From JAGTVG01 sp963699805 (GTDB lineage Bacteria > Bacteroidota > Bacteroidia > Cytophagales > Cyclobacteriaceae), in assembly GCA_963699805.1 (NCBI GenBank), contig CAVOVH010000008.1:186001-250000 (forward strand): 64,000 nt of DNA. Reading direction: 5' to 3'. Below, in pieces: positions 27,782-35,938 of the stretch (positions are counted from its first letter, which is position 1; each line of letters starts with the position of its first letter). The notes under the pieces were generated by a model. It was not told the DNA's origin. It did no database searches and worked only from the letters and a program-made list of their open reading frames with translations. Both the position numbers and the translations under genes were made by a program.

Positions 27782-28375
27782 ATGAAAAATTTAATTTCAA
27801 TAACTATTCTTGCAGCTATTTTAATGACTCATGGTGTATTGGCACAACAACATGATCATTCGGATCAGGATATGGAACTGGAAGGTCAGATGATGATGGA
27901 TCAGTCCACACCCTGACAGGATATTGATGGGAAATTTCAAAAACAACTGTCCCGTGTTTTTCAGGAAGGTCTCAATCTGAATGAAGCTTTTGTGAAATCA
28001 AATACAAACGAAGTGATTCAGGAAGCCAATAACATTGATAAAGCATTGCAACAAGTGAATATGAACTTACTTGAAGGTAAGGCTCATATGGAATGGATGA
28101 AAGGCCTGGATGATCTTAAAAAAAATCCGGTAACTATAAAAGGTACTACTGACATTGCCTTACAACGTAAATATTTTGCCGGGTTCAGCCAGAATTTTTA
28201 TCAACGCATTAAGACTTTTGGCATTAATACAGGAGATATCTATTATCAATACTGCCCGATGGCACTTGATAATCAAGGAACTTACTGGTTGAATGATATC
28301 CGTGAGATTCACAATCCTTATTTTGGCGAAAAAATGGAGACATGCGGATCTGTTAAAGAAGTGCTTGAATTTTAA
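27782..28375 (+). pseudogene. Exported DUF3347-domain protein interrupted by an in-frame TGA
   Basis: From ATG 27782 one frame gives a signal peptide, a His/Met-rich stretch, then TGA at 27914-27916 (codon 45), and continues without shift to a natural stop at 28375. The downstream 153 codons are a complete DUF3347 domain with YYQYCPMALDNQGTYWL and NPYFGEKM. TGA is an ordinary stop elsewhere in this window, so a nonsense change (for example from TGG or CGA) is more likely than recoding. A GTG at 27992 could restart translation but would give a protein without an export signal. It is the second of three tandem DUF3347 units. Confidence 0.8.
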
Positions 28376-28401
28376 ATTTATAAACATAAATGTATCAAAA
28401 T

Positions 28402-29034
28402 ATGAAGAAATTATTTTTTGCAGCGCTCCTGATCTCGATCTGGGCCTGCAATCCTGAAAACAAAAAAAATGAAGCCCAGGATCCTCAGTCCGGAATGTCG
28501 GAAGATCAGATGCAGGATGAAATGATGGGTGCACACCACATGACCGGTGAAGCGCATGGTGAAAAAATGGTGGCCCTCCTGAACGTAGATAAGAGATTCC
28601 TTGAGCAATTGAATGGGTTGTATGGGGCTACCATCCCCTTAAAAGAGGCTTTTATAGAATCGGATTTGGCAAAAGTGAATACCGAAGCGGATCATGTGAT
28701 CAAAGCATTGGGAAATGTGAATGCCGAACTGCTAGGCCGTGAGGCGCATGAAATATGGATGGAAAACCTGATGGATATTGCCCACCTGGCGAGTAAAATG
28801 AAAAGTGGCACTTCCCTGGAAGAACAGCGGCAAAACTTTGCCTTATTCAACAAAGCCCTCTACCGGAGTTTCAAATTTTTGGGCCATGAAGGAGATCCTA
28901 TCTATTATCAGTATTGCCCGATGGCATTCGACAATAAAGGGGCTTACTGGCTCAGCAATACTGAAGAAATTCGGAATCCGTATTTCGGGGATAAAATGCT
29001 GACCTGTGGATCGACCAAGGACGTTATAAACTGA
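28402..29034 (+). CDS. DUF3347-domain lipoprotein
   Basis: A 210-residue lipoprotein (LISIWAC, Cys16) with a Met-rich linker at about 30-55 (GMSEDQMQDEMMG). A full DUF3347 domain follows, ending in YYQYCPMAFDNKGAYWL, NPYFGDKM and a final Cys. It is the third DUF3347 unit in a row and is intact, so it may carry the function the preceding broken gene has lost. By context it is a periplasmic copper-binding accessory to the Cus pump. The ATG at 28402 begins the signal peptide directly; an ATG four codons earlier is also in frame. Confidence 0.85.
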   Translation: MKKLFFAALLISIWACNPENKKNEAQDPQSGMSEDQMQDEMMGAHHMTGEAHGEKMVALLNVDKRFLEQLNGLYGATIPLKEAFIESDLAKVNTEADHVIKALGNVNAELLGREAHEIWMENLMDIAHLASKMKSGTSLEEQRQNFALFNKALYRSFKFLGHEGDPIYYQYCPMAFDNKGAYWLSNTEEIRNPYFGDKMLTCGSTKDVIN

Positions 29035-29083
29035 TATTTACTCTCTTCAATCAGGGTCAGGCCGGTAGGATCCTGATTGATTT

Positions 29084-29461
29084 TTGTACTATTTGAAACG
29101 CTTCTCAGTACAATTTCAAGAGATTTTGATAACATTGGGTATCACTTGTTCGTATATGCGGGATTCATCCCGAGATATCGACCAGACCAAGGACCAGCCA
29201 TTGATGGAAGAGGCTTTTCATCAGATCCTGAATAACCAGGAACTGTTTATTGATTCTACGAACCAGATGATGTAAATTCCTCAATCAATGCTGTGAATGA
29301 TGAACCACAACCAGATATTGCCGTTTATGTACAATATGAGTAATATGCAATATTTGATTCAGCAGAATCCCATATTGAGGCATCAAATATGGAAAAATCA
29401 GTCAAATACGAGGGAACAGGACACTGAAGTATTCAGCGAGATGTACAACATAAACGCATAA
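29084..29461 (+). pseudogene. Decayed small Met-rich lipoprotein gene (block A copy)
   Basis: The frame from 29084 encodes EEAFHQILNNQELF, closely matching EETFHQILINQELF in the gene at 31953-32220. It then meets TAA at 29273 and TGA 27 bases later, yet continues open with Met/Asn/Gln-rich residues (MYNMSNMQYLIQQNP) to 29461. No good signal peptide remains at the N-terminus. Two stops plus the conserved copy elsewhere make this a remnant. It heads the first of two duplicated [lipoprotein - SHOCT - DUF302] blocks. Confidence 0.65.
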
Positions 29462-29535
29462 ATTCATGTATGCATGGGAATGTGCTACTACATAAATAAA
29501 TTGAATTAGATAATTTTTAAGAATGGAGGTAAATT

Positions 29536-29757
29536 ATGATGGACGGTTTTGGACATTTCTGGGGCATGGGATGGGGATGGTTCATGGGCCCTGTCATTAT
29601 TGTATTGGTGATATGGATAATTGTTAGGACTATCAATCAGAACAATTACCAACAAAAGATCACGGAAAAAACGCCCTTAGACATCCTGAAAGAGAGATAT
29701 GCCCGGGGAGAGATCGACAAAAAAGAATACGAAGAAAAAAGGAAAGACTTAAGCTAA
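29536..29757 (+). CDS. Small membrane-anchored SHOCT-domain protein
   Basis: A 73-residue protein preceded by GGAGGT (29525-29530). It has a Gly/Trp/Phe/Met-rich N-terminus (MGWGWFMG), one membrane helix at about 18-31, and a C-terminal SHOCT motif (TPLDILKERYARGEIDKKEY). SHOCT is a short C-terminal module of unknown role, often in small membrane proteins near metal-efflux genes. The same 5' region recurs, cut short, at 32235. This is the only intact gene of block A. Confidence 0.8.
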   Translation: MMDGFGHFWGMGWGWFMGPVIIVLVIWIIVRTINQNNYQQKITEKTPLDILKERYARGEIDKKEYEEKRKDLS

Positions 29758-29969
29758 TTTTACCTGGAATCAGGATTTCGAACTGACGGTCCAGATTAAT
29801 AGTTAAGGGTAAATTTTTGTATTCTTACCATGAAGTGCCAGAGGAGTTAATAGATCTTTTTCAAAGCATCATGGGTGATACTTCGAATGAATTATTCCAC
29901 GAATTATGAAGGATAATCCTAATGAAAATCCACACAGAGAGAATGGTATTCCCCATTAAAATAAAGACC

Positions 29970-30198
29970 ATGATGAGGAATCTGAAAAAGATGCACGCAG
30001 ATTTTGAGCCGGCAGTGAAAAAAACAGAAAAAGCCTTAAAATGTGAAGGATTTCCTGTCTGTGATTGCTCTCCGTGAAAAACGAAGAGAGAATTTGAGTG
30101 TGGATTTTCAAAAATACCGGATGCTGGGTGCCTGTAATCCTCTTCTTACAGGTGTGGCTTTAAACAAAAAAAATTTATTCCCCCTAGTGGATATTTAA
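29970..30198 (+). pseudogene. DUF302 gene remnant (block A copy)
   Basis: From ATG 29970 the text AVKKTEKALKCEGF matches the DUF302 protein at 32242-32640 (AVKKTEEALKSEGF), then meets TGA at 30075. The next part of the domain, VDFQKYRMLGACNP, is in another frame; relative to the intact copy about 5 bases are missing in between. The 3' part then jumps to an early stop at 30198, losing the segment that holds LLPCNVIV in the other copy. Several changes of different size indicate genuine decay. Confidence 0.75.
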
Positions 30199-30218
30199 AA
30201 GTATATTATATTTCACCT

Positions 30219-31223
30219 ATGAACAAGGACAAAATAGTACATTCACCTGAATCGATTTCTACATTTATTCGGCAATTTCAGCATATCAGGATTTTACTTA
30301 CGGCCTATGAGTTGGACCTATTTTCCCACATAGGTCAATCCGCTATAACCTCGAATCAGCTTGCGGAAAGGATCAAAGCCAATCCGCGGGCAACGGATAG
30401 GCTCCTGAATGCTCTCTGTGTCTTGGGATTTTTGGATAAAAAGGATAATAAGTTCTCAAATACAAGTGAATCCGGTAAATACCTCGTAAAGGGGGCACCT
30501 GAATACATGGCCGGTCTTATGCACCAGGTCCACCTGTGGGATACATGGACCACACTCACGGATTGTGTAAAAAAAGGCACCTCTGTATTTGACCGTCCGG
30601 ATAATGTGAATGACAGGGATCCTGCATATCTTGAAGCTTTTATAGGTGCCATGCACTACCGGGCCAGCGATAACGCCGCGGAAATCATTGAGAAAATCAA
30701 TCTCGAAAAGGCACACAGGGTACTGGACGTGGGAGGCGGTTCCGGTGTTTATGCCATGGCTTTTGTCAATGCAGGCCAAAACCTTACAGCTACGGTCTTT
30801 GACCTGCCGAATGTAATCCCGATCACCAAAAAATATATCCAGAGGGAGCATATGAATGGGAGGATCGATACAGCTGAGGGAGATTATAATATGGATCCAT
30901 TACCAGGGAGATATGATATTGTATTTCTTTCAGCCATTGTGCATAGTAACTCCTATCAGGAAAATCAGAAATTAGTGAGTAAATGTGTGGCTTCCGTGAA
31001 TCTGGGGGGGCGGATCATTATCAAGGACCAGGTGATGGAAGACTCAAGGATTGAACCGGCCAGTGGAGCCTTGTTTGCCCTGAACATGCTGGTGAATACC
31101 CGGGCCGGGGATACGTATACAGAAAAGGAAATAAAGGAATGGTTCAACTTTGCGGGGATCCAATTTGAAGAAACTGTGAATATCATGGGCCATGATTCCA
31201 TGGTGATAGGAAGGAAACGATGA
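30219..31223 (+). CDS. SAM-dependent methyltransferase (O-methyltransferase family 2 type)
   Basis: A 334-residue protein. An N-terminal winged-helix dimerisation domain (about 15-95) precedes a class I methyltransferase domain with motif I DVGGGSG at 170-176 and FDLPNVI following the second strand. LSAIVHSN and GGRIIIKDQVMED match the later motifs of plant/bacterial O-methyltransferases of hydroxylated small molecules. The catalytic His-Glu pair is not certain. No biosynthetic cluster adjoins it; it sits between the two decayed metal-related blocks, so it may be an insertion between duplicates. Confidence 0.82.
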   Translation: MNKDKIVHSPESISTFIRQFQHIRILLTAYELDLFSHIGQSAITSNQLAERIKANPRATDRLLNALCVLGFLDKKDNKFSNTSESGKYLVKGAPEYMAGLMHQVHLWDTWTTLTDCVKKGTSVFDRPDNVNDRDPAYLEAFIGAMHYRASDNAAEIIEKINLEKAHRVLDVGGGSGVYAMAFVNAGQNLTATVFDLPNVIPITKKYIQREHMNGRIDTAEGDYNMDPLPGRYDIVFLSAIVHSNSYQENQKLVSKCVASVNLGGRIIIKDQVMEDSRIEPASGALFALNMLVNTRAGDTYTEKEIKEWFNFAGIQFEETVNIMGHDSMVIGRKR

Positions 31224-31233
31224 ACTCATCATC

Positions 31234-31467
31234 CCTAACCTTCAAAGCTCTCCCTATTTTGCGGTTTTGGATAATCAAACAAAACCGGCTATATGATCAA
31301 AGGGCATTCAGGCCAAGTCCATTCTTCTGGTATCGTTAAAAGAAAACCTGTTCTCAGAATTAAGTCATGCGGGTTATTTAGGTGCCGAATTGGCCAAAGC
31401 CGAAGTCTCCCTTAGACGGATCCTGTTGTACTAAAAGGATCGACCTTTGAAATTAGATCTATATTAA
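31234..31467 (+). pseudogene. Probable DUF4346/MtrA-like gene fragment
   Basis: One frame reads SPYFAVLD, then ELSHAGYLGAELAKAE, then KDRPL, interrupted by TGA at 31294 and TAA at 31432. This resembles the C-terminal part of DUF4346 proteins (related to MtrA-like sequences), which have a conserved HAAYLGRELAKAE and end YxQDxPL. No start or upstream domain is found. It is recognised from motif memory only, so confidence is moderate. Confidence 0.4.
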
Positions 31468-31952
31468 TGAGTACAAGGAAGGTTTTTTATTTTGATGTAC
31501 ATGATGATCTATTAGGACTTCATACTCATTAGAAATATTACCTGATTAGAAATTTAATTAATTCCCCTGTTGGAATTTGGATTACTGCTTTGGATCCAGG
31601 TATTTTATGAGGTATTTATCATCGTATTATCAGGGGCTTCAGTTACCTTATTTGCCTTTAGGAAATCTGGAATCATAGCCAGTATTCATCGATGGTCTGA
31701 TATCAGCATTAACAATTGTTAAATCATAAACACTAAGAAAAAAAGTACGTTCGCCAAATAAATAAGAAAGGACATGGACAATCTGATAAATGGGATTTCC
31801 TGTTAGATTATGAAATTTCTAAAACAGTATTTTCGATGGATGTGATAAACTTTTACAATAAATGAAAGGGAATTACACCAGTAAAAGGAAACGAATCCGG
31901 AATATCTCCCGTAGTTATTAAATAATTACAGTACCAATTAAAGGAAGTTATT
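31468..31952. other. Intergenic region, possible membrane-protein remnant
   Basis: No intact gene. Around 31570-31722 one plus frame without a start gives a hydrophobic stretch (LLLWIQVFYEVFIIVLSGAS) ending at TAA, which may be debris of a membrane protein. Otherwise AT-rich and featureless. Confidence 0.4.
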
Positions 31953-32220
31953 ATGAAAAGAGTAAATCAGATTATCACATCGACTGATCGGATTGATCTT
32001 CACAACGCTGGTCATCGCCTGTGCCAATACACAGGAATCATCTAACGACAACGACCTGACGAAAGACCAGCAGGTAAAGGAAGAGACTTTCCATCAGATC
32101 CTGATCAATCAGGAACTGTTTAATGATTTCATGAATGAAATGATGCAAAAGCATCCTATGAGCACGGGCATGGGGATGATGCATCAGTTATTTAATACAA
32201 ATGAAAATATAAATTATTAA
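31953..32220 (+). pseudogene. Small Met-rich lipoprotein gene with N-terminal frameshift (block B copy)
   Basis: ATG 31953 opens a positively charged n-region (MKRVNQIITSTDRI). The hydrophobic core and lipobox (LIFTTLVIACA) lie one base out of frame, the shift occurring near 31992. After that the frame is open: ETFHQILINQELFNDFMNEM and a Met-rich tail to TAA at 32220. With one base removed it would be a lipoprotein of about 88 residues. The similar gene at 29084 is more decayed. The Met-rich tail and neighbours suggest a soft-metal role. Confidence 0.65.
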
Positions 32221-32221
32221 C

Positions 32222-32230
32222 AAGGAGGTG
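32222..32230 (+). promoter_or_regulatory. Ribosome binding site shared by two overlapping frames
   Basis: AAGGAGGTG serves both the 21-codon SHOCT remnant (ATG 32235/32238) and, at 11 bases, the DUF302 frame beginning at ATG 32242. It shows how the fused DUF302 gene could still be translated. Confidence 0.6.
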
Positions 32231-32234
32231 AATC

Positions 32235-32300
32235 ATGATGGATGGTTTCGGACATGACTGGGGCATGGGCTTCGGCTGGTTATTCGGAATCAGCCGTTAA
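32235..32300 (+). pseudogene. Truncated SHOCT-protein gene (block B copy)
   Basis: The first 16 or so codons (MMDGFGHDWGMGFGWLF) copy the start of the SHOCT gene at 29536 (MMDGFGHFWGMGWGWFM). The similarity then ends abruptly and the frame stops at 32300. The membrane helix and SHOCT motif are missing, which fits a deletion that joined this gene to the following DUF302 gene. Confidence 0.7.
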
Positions 32301-32640
32301 AAAGACCGAAGAAGCCTTAAAAAGTGAAGGATTTGGTGTATTATCGGTAATTGACATTCATGAAAAATTGAAAGAGAAACTGAATGTTAATTTTCATAAA
32401 TACCGGATCCTGGGTGCCTGCAATCCAGCCCTCGCCTATCAGGCGCTGCAGAAGGAAAATAAGATCGGAACCCTGCTGCCCTGCAACGTGATCGTACAGG
32501 AATTATCAGAAAATGAGATTGAAGTAGCTGCAGTAGATCCCGTAGCTTCCATGACGGCAGTAGAAAATGAGGAAATGAGTGAAATAGCACAAAAAGTCCG
32601 TCAGAAACTCCAGAAAGTGATTGAATTGGTAGGATCGTAA
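32242..32640 (+). CDS. DUF302 domain protein with chimeric N-terminus
   Basis: A 132-residue protein. From residue 15 (ESAVKKTEEALK) it is a good DUF302 domain with YRILGACNPALAYQAL and LLPCNVIVQE, the family's conserved blocks. DUF302 proteins are small, of uncertain function, and common beside metal and sulfur genes. The first 14 residues come from the SHOCT gene read in another frame, so the native first beta-strand has been lost and replaced. An extra 20-residue acidic/basic helix ends the protein. Whether it folds is uncertain. Confidence 0.72.
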   Translation: MVSDMTGAWASAGYSESAVKKTEEALKSEGFGVLSVIDIHEKLKEKLNVNFHKYRILGACNPALAYQALQKENKIGTLLPCNVIVQELSENEIEVAAVDPVASMTAVENEEMSEIAQKVRQKLQKVIELVGS

Positions 32641-33089
32641 TAATAAAAGGGTGGTTTAAAAAACGTCTTTACTATCAATTCTATTCCATCTACTCCGGGA
32701 GAGAAATCTGTAAATGATTGAAAATAGATATAAAAATCGTTTCAAGTTCGCTCTCCCTGAGTCGTCATACAGGAAATCTGAACACAAGAAGGGCTATCAG
32801 AGATCTGTAATAAGGGATTTGGATTTTGATCTCCCAGATTCTCACCTCTTAAAAGTGGTTAAGAATAATGATTACGGTGGATCCAGGAAAAGGTCTGGCA
32901 CTCGTTGATCTCTTTTAAAATAATTTCGTAATTAAGTGGTTTCAATCATTCAGGATACAATTCCTTATTTCCAGATTTTTAAATATGCCCGGATGAGGCA
33001 GCATATTATTGAATATATTTTATATTTCGTTTCCCTGGCTAAGAGTCAGACACATGTTTGATTATAAAATAAAAGACTAATTTTATTCC
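32641..33089. other. Intergenic region without a convincing gene
   Basis: A 64-codon frame at 32714-32908 rich in Arg, Lys and Ser has no family resemblance or ribosome site. The end of the gap holds TATATTTCG (33021-33029), a near match to a Bacteroidota -7 box about 60 bases before the next ATG. Confidence 0.45.
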
Positions 33090-33701
33090 ATGGATTATCA
33101 GGCACATTGGGAGAAGGTCTACAGTACCCAACAACCCCAGGAAGTTAGCTGGACCCAGGAAGTTCCGGAGATCTCTCTGAGATTCATTCATTCTTTTCAT
33201 TTACCAAAATCGACTCCTATCATAGATGTCGGTGGGGGGGACAGTAAACTGGTGGATCATTTATTGCATGAAGGATATCAGGACCTTACCGTCCTTGATA
33301 TTTCCTTCAAGGCCATCGAAAGAGCAAAATTGCGACTGGGAGAACGGGCTAACTTCATTCACTGGCAGGTGTGTGATATCACAAACTTTCATCCGGAAAA
33401 GAAATATAAGCTCTGGCACGATCGAGCCACTTTCCATTTTTTAATCACTAAAAAACAGGTCTCAAAATACCTGAAAACAGCTTCTAAAGCTGTTGATCAT
33501 GAGGGATTCCTCACATTGGGAACTTTTTCCACAAATGGTCCTGATAAGTGTAGTGGGCTAGAAGTCAGAAAATACAGCGAAGAAACCTTGATTTCTCAAC
33601 TGGACAGACACTTCGAAAAAATACGGTGTATCACAGAAGACCATATTACTCCTTTCAAAACAAAACAGAATTTCCTTTTCTGTTCATTCAGAAGAAAATA
33701 A
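33090..33701 (+). CDS. Class I SAM-dependent methyltransferase
   Basis: A 203-residue cytosolic protein. Motif I is IIDVGGGDSKLV at about 45-56, followed by LTVLDISFKAI for SAM ribose binding and WHDRATFHFL after strand 4. The N-terminal HWEKVYSTQQPQEVSW is the cap helix typical of this subfamily, related to thiopurine-type methyltransferases. The substrate is not assignable. It is followed 7 bases later by a DUF1697 gene and is probably co-transcribed with it. Confidence 0.82.
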   Translation: MDYQAHWEKVYSTQQPQEVSWTQEVPEISLRFIHSFHLPKSTPIIDVGGGDSKLVDHLLHEGYQDLTVLDISFKAIERAKLRLGERANFIHWQVCDITNFHPEKKYKLWHDRATFHFLITKKQVSKYLKTASKAVDHEGFLTLGTFSTNGPDKCSGLEVRKYSEETLISQLDRHFEKIRCITEDHITPFKTKQNFLFCSFRRK

Positions 33702-33708
33702 TTGGACC

Positions 33709-34239
33709 ATGAGATACATTGCATTTATACGAGGCATCAATGTAGGCGGCAAAAATGTCATCAGAATGAGTGATCTTTCAGCCCTTTTCCACAGGATCGG
33801 ATTTACCGGAGTGACCACCTATATCCAGAGTGGAAATGTGTTATTTGAAAGTGATGCCGAGTTACCGAAACAAATTGAGGAACAGATTGAAAAACAATTA
33901 CTAACAGCACTGGAAGCGGAGGTTCCGGTAATAGTCAGATCGGTCAAAGCAATAGAAAATCTGATCGGACAGGATCCTTTCCGAAATTATAAAGACGATC
34001 AGGAGGTAAAATTATATGTCTGTTTTCTGAAATACCGGTCTGAAAAGATTCCCCCGCTGCCTTTAATCGAGGCCAAAGACGGCCTGGAAGTCATACAGGT
34101 GAATGATCTCTATGCATTCGTGGTCAGCCGGAAAGTAAAAAGAATGTACGGATTTCCCAATAATCTGGTTGAAAAAGAACTGAATGTCCCCACCACCACC
34201 CGTAACTGGAATACCATTCTGAAAATGATCAAAAAATAA
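33709..34239 (+). CDS. DUF1697 family protein
   Basis: A 176-residue protein matching DUF1697 throughout: YIAFIRGINVGGKNVIRMS at the start, TYIQSGNVLFES at about 43-54, and TTRNWNTILKM near the end are the family's diagnostic blocks. The family has a structure of two similar ferredoxin-like halves and no known function. Cytosolic, no signal. Confidence 0.9.
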   Translation: MRYIAFIRGINVGGKNVIRMSDLSALFHRIGFTGVTTYIQSGNVLFESDAELPKQIEEQIEKQLLTALEAEVPVIVRSVKAIENLIGQDPFRNYKDDQEVKLYVCFLKYRSEKIPPLPLIEAKDGLEVIQVNDLYAFVVSRKVKRMYGFPNNLVEKELNVPTTTRNWNTILKMIKK

Positions 34240-34360
34240 TAAAAGAAAAAACCCTGAAACCGATGACAATAATTTACTACTTCGGAAACAGCCTCTTTAT
34301 TTTTTTATATATTTCGAAAATATCATTGAATGTAATCCTGTTAAACCAATAAATTAAAGA

Positions 34361-35815
34361 ATGAAAATAAGATTTTTAATAATTCTTCTGATCATCCTGG
34401 CTGCATCCGGATCCATGCCTGCCCAGAAAAAAATGAATGCGACTAAAAAAGAGGTTATCCGAATCATTGATTCCCGGGAAAACAGGCTCATAGAAATCAG
34501 CGACCAGATCTGGTCGTTCGCCGAAACCGCTCTGGAAGAATCCAAATCCTCTCGATTATTGTCTGATGAAGCTGAAAAACAGGGCTTTAAAGTTCAACGC
34601 GGCGTTGCAGACATGCCTACAGCTTTTATTGCCTCCTATGGCAATGGCAGACCCATCATCGGTATCCTGGGTGAATTTGACGCACTTCCCGGATTGTCCC
34701 AGAAAGCCAGCCCCATCAAAGAACCATTTCAGGAAGGAAAACCGGGCCATGGTTGTGGCCATAATCTTTTTGGAACCGCCAGTCTGGGGGCAGCAATCGC
34801 TATTAAAGAATTGATTGAAGATGGAAAACTTTCCGGGACCATCCGTTTTTATGGCACTCCGGCTGAAGAAACCATCGGTGGAAAAATTTACATGGCAAGA
34901 GCAGGTCTGTTTGATGATCTGGATATTTGTCTGGACTGGCATCCCAGTGCCGAAATAGAAGCGGATGCACAAAGCAGCCAGGCCATGATCGATTTCAGGG
35001 TCAGGTTCACTGGAAAAGCTGCTCATGCTGCCGCGGATCCCTGGAATGGCGTCAGTGCGGTTGATGCCCTGGAATTATATACTACGGGTATTAACTATCT
35101 GCGGGAACATGTAAAACCGACGGTCAGGATCCATTATCTAATCGAAAAGGCAGGAGATGTGGTTAATGTGGTACCGGAAAACGCCATGATCTGGACAAGG
35201 GTCCGGGACAGGGACCGGGAAGGAATGAACCTGGTGTATGAACGGATCAAAAAAATTGCCGAAGGTGCTGCTTTAATGACAGATGCCGGTTATTCCATTC
35301 AGCTCATTTCCGGCTGGCATGAAGTACTGGTTAACCGGACGGGTGCAGGAGTCATGCAGAAAAACCTGGAATTATTAGGTCCGGTCGAATATACAGAGGA
35401 AGAAATCAATTTTTCCAAAGCCATCCAAACCGCCACCAACAAGCAAACGAGAGGACTTGACGGATCCATTCATGAATTAAAGGAAACGCGAGAGGATCCT
35501 CCGGGTGGATCAACTGATGTTGGTGACGTCAGCTGGATCGTCCCTGAAGTCCGTTTGAGTGTGACGACAGCTCCCAAAGATACTCCCTGGCACTCCTGGG
35601 CGGTAGTTGCCTGTGGGGGTATGTCAATTGGACATAAAGGAATGGTTTATGCGGCCAAAGCCCTGGCATTGACCATGATCGATTTGTATCAGGATGAAAA
35701 ATTACGGGATGAGATCAAAAAAGAGTTCCTGGAACGGAAAGGGGATTATGATTACCAGGCCATTCTTCCGGAAGGACCTCCACCCATACCGGCCACTATT
35801 CTGTTTTCGGAGTAA
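34361..35815 (+). CDS. M20 family metallopeptidase/amidohydrolase (AbgB-like), exported
   Basis: A 484-residue protein with a signal peptide (residues 2-21). M20 metal-binding residues are visible: GEFDALPG (104-111), GHGCGHNLFG (129-138, His130/His134) and PAEETIGGK around 167-175, with a dimerisation domain at about 205-330. The order resembles AbgB, the subunit of p-aminobenzoyl-glutamate hydrolase, and other aminoacyl amidases. The product is expected in the periplasm, so the substrate is more likely an N-acyl amino acid or dipeptide than folate debris. It is followed by a hairpin and then a second peptidase gene. Confidence 0.88.
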   Translation: MKIRFLIILLIILAASGSMPAQKKMNATKKEVIRIIDSRENRLIEISDQIWSFAETALEESKSSRLLSDEAEKQGFKVQRGVADMPTAFIASYGNGRPIIGILGEFDALPGLSQKASPIKEPFQEGKPGHGCGHNLFGTASLGAAIAIKELIEDGKLSGTIRFYGTPAEETIGGKIYMARAGLFDDLDICLDWHPSAEIEADAQSSQAMIDFRVRFTGKAAHAAADPWNGVSAVDALELYTTGINYLREHVKPTVRIHYLIEKAGDVVNVVPENAMIWTRVRDRDREGMNLVYERIKKIAEGAALMTDAGYSIQLISGWHEVLVNRTGAGVMQKNLELLGPVEYTEEEINFSKAIQTATNKQTRGLDGSIHELKETREDPPGGSTDVGDVSWIVPEVRLSVTTAPKDTPWHSWAVVACGGMSIGHKGMVYAAKALALTMIDLYQDEKLRDEIKKEFLERKGDYDYQAILPEGPPPIPATILFSE

Positions 35816-35822
35816 TGTTACC

Positions 35823-35848
35823 GGTACTACCACTTGAATCGTAGTACC
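35823..35848 (+). terminator. Hairpin after the M20 gene
   Basis: GGTACTAC (35823-35830) pairs perfectly with GTAGTACC (35841-35848), eight bases after the stop codon. No U-tract follows, so termination is uncertain. Confidence 0.4.
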
Positions 35849-35938
35849 CATAGATTCTTGGAAGCAACCCATGGAATTCCATGAGTTATCAACAAATTTT
35901 CGTATATTCATTTAGATATTTTTTAAAATTCTGCATCC

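Noticed and set aside
27914..27916. Selenocysteine or stop-codon recoding at the DUF3347 TGA
   Set aside because: No downstream stem-loop of SECIS type was evident, the position is in a low-complexity linker, and TGA is a normal stop in other genes here.
32714..32908. 64-codon basic peptide frame
   Set aside because: No ribosome site, no homologous family recognised, and in a region of debris. Chance is more likely.
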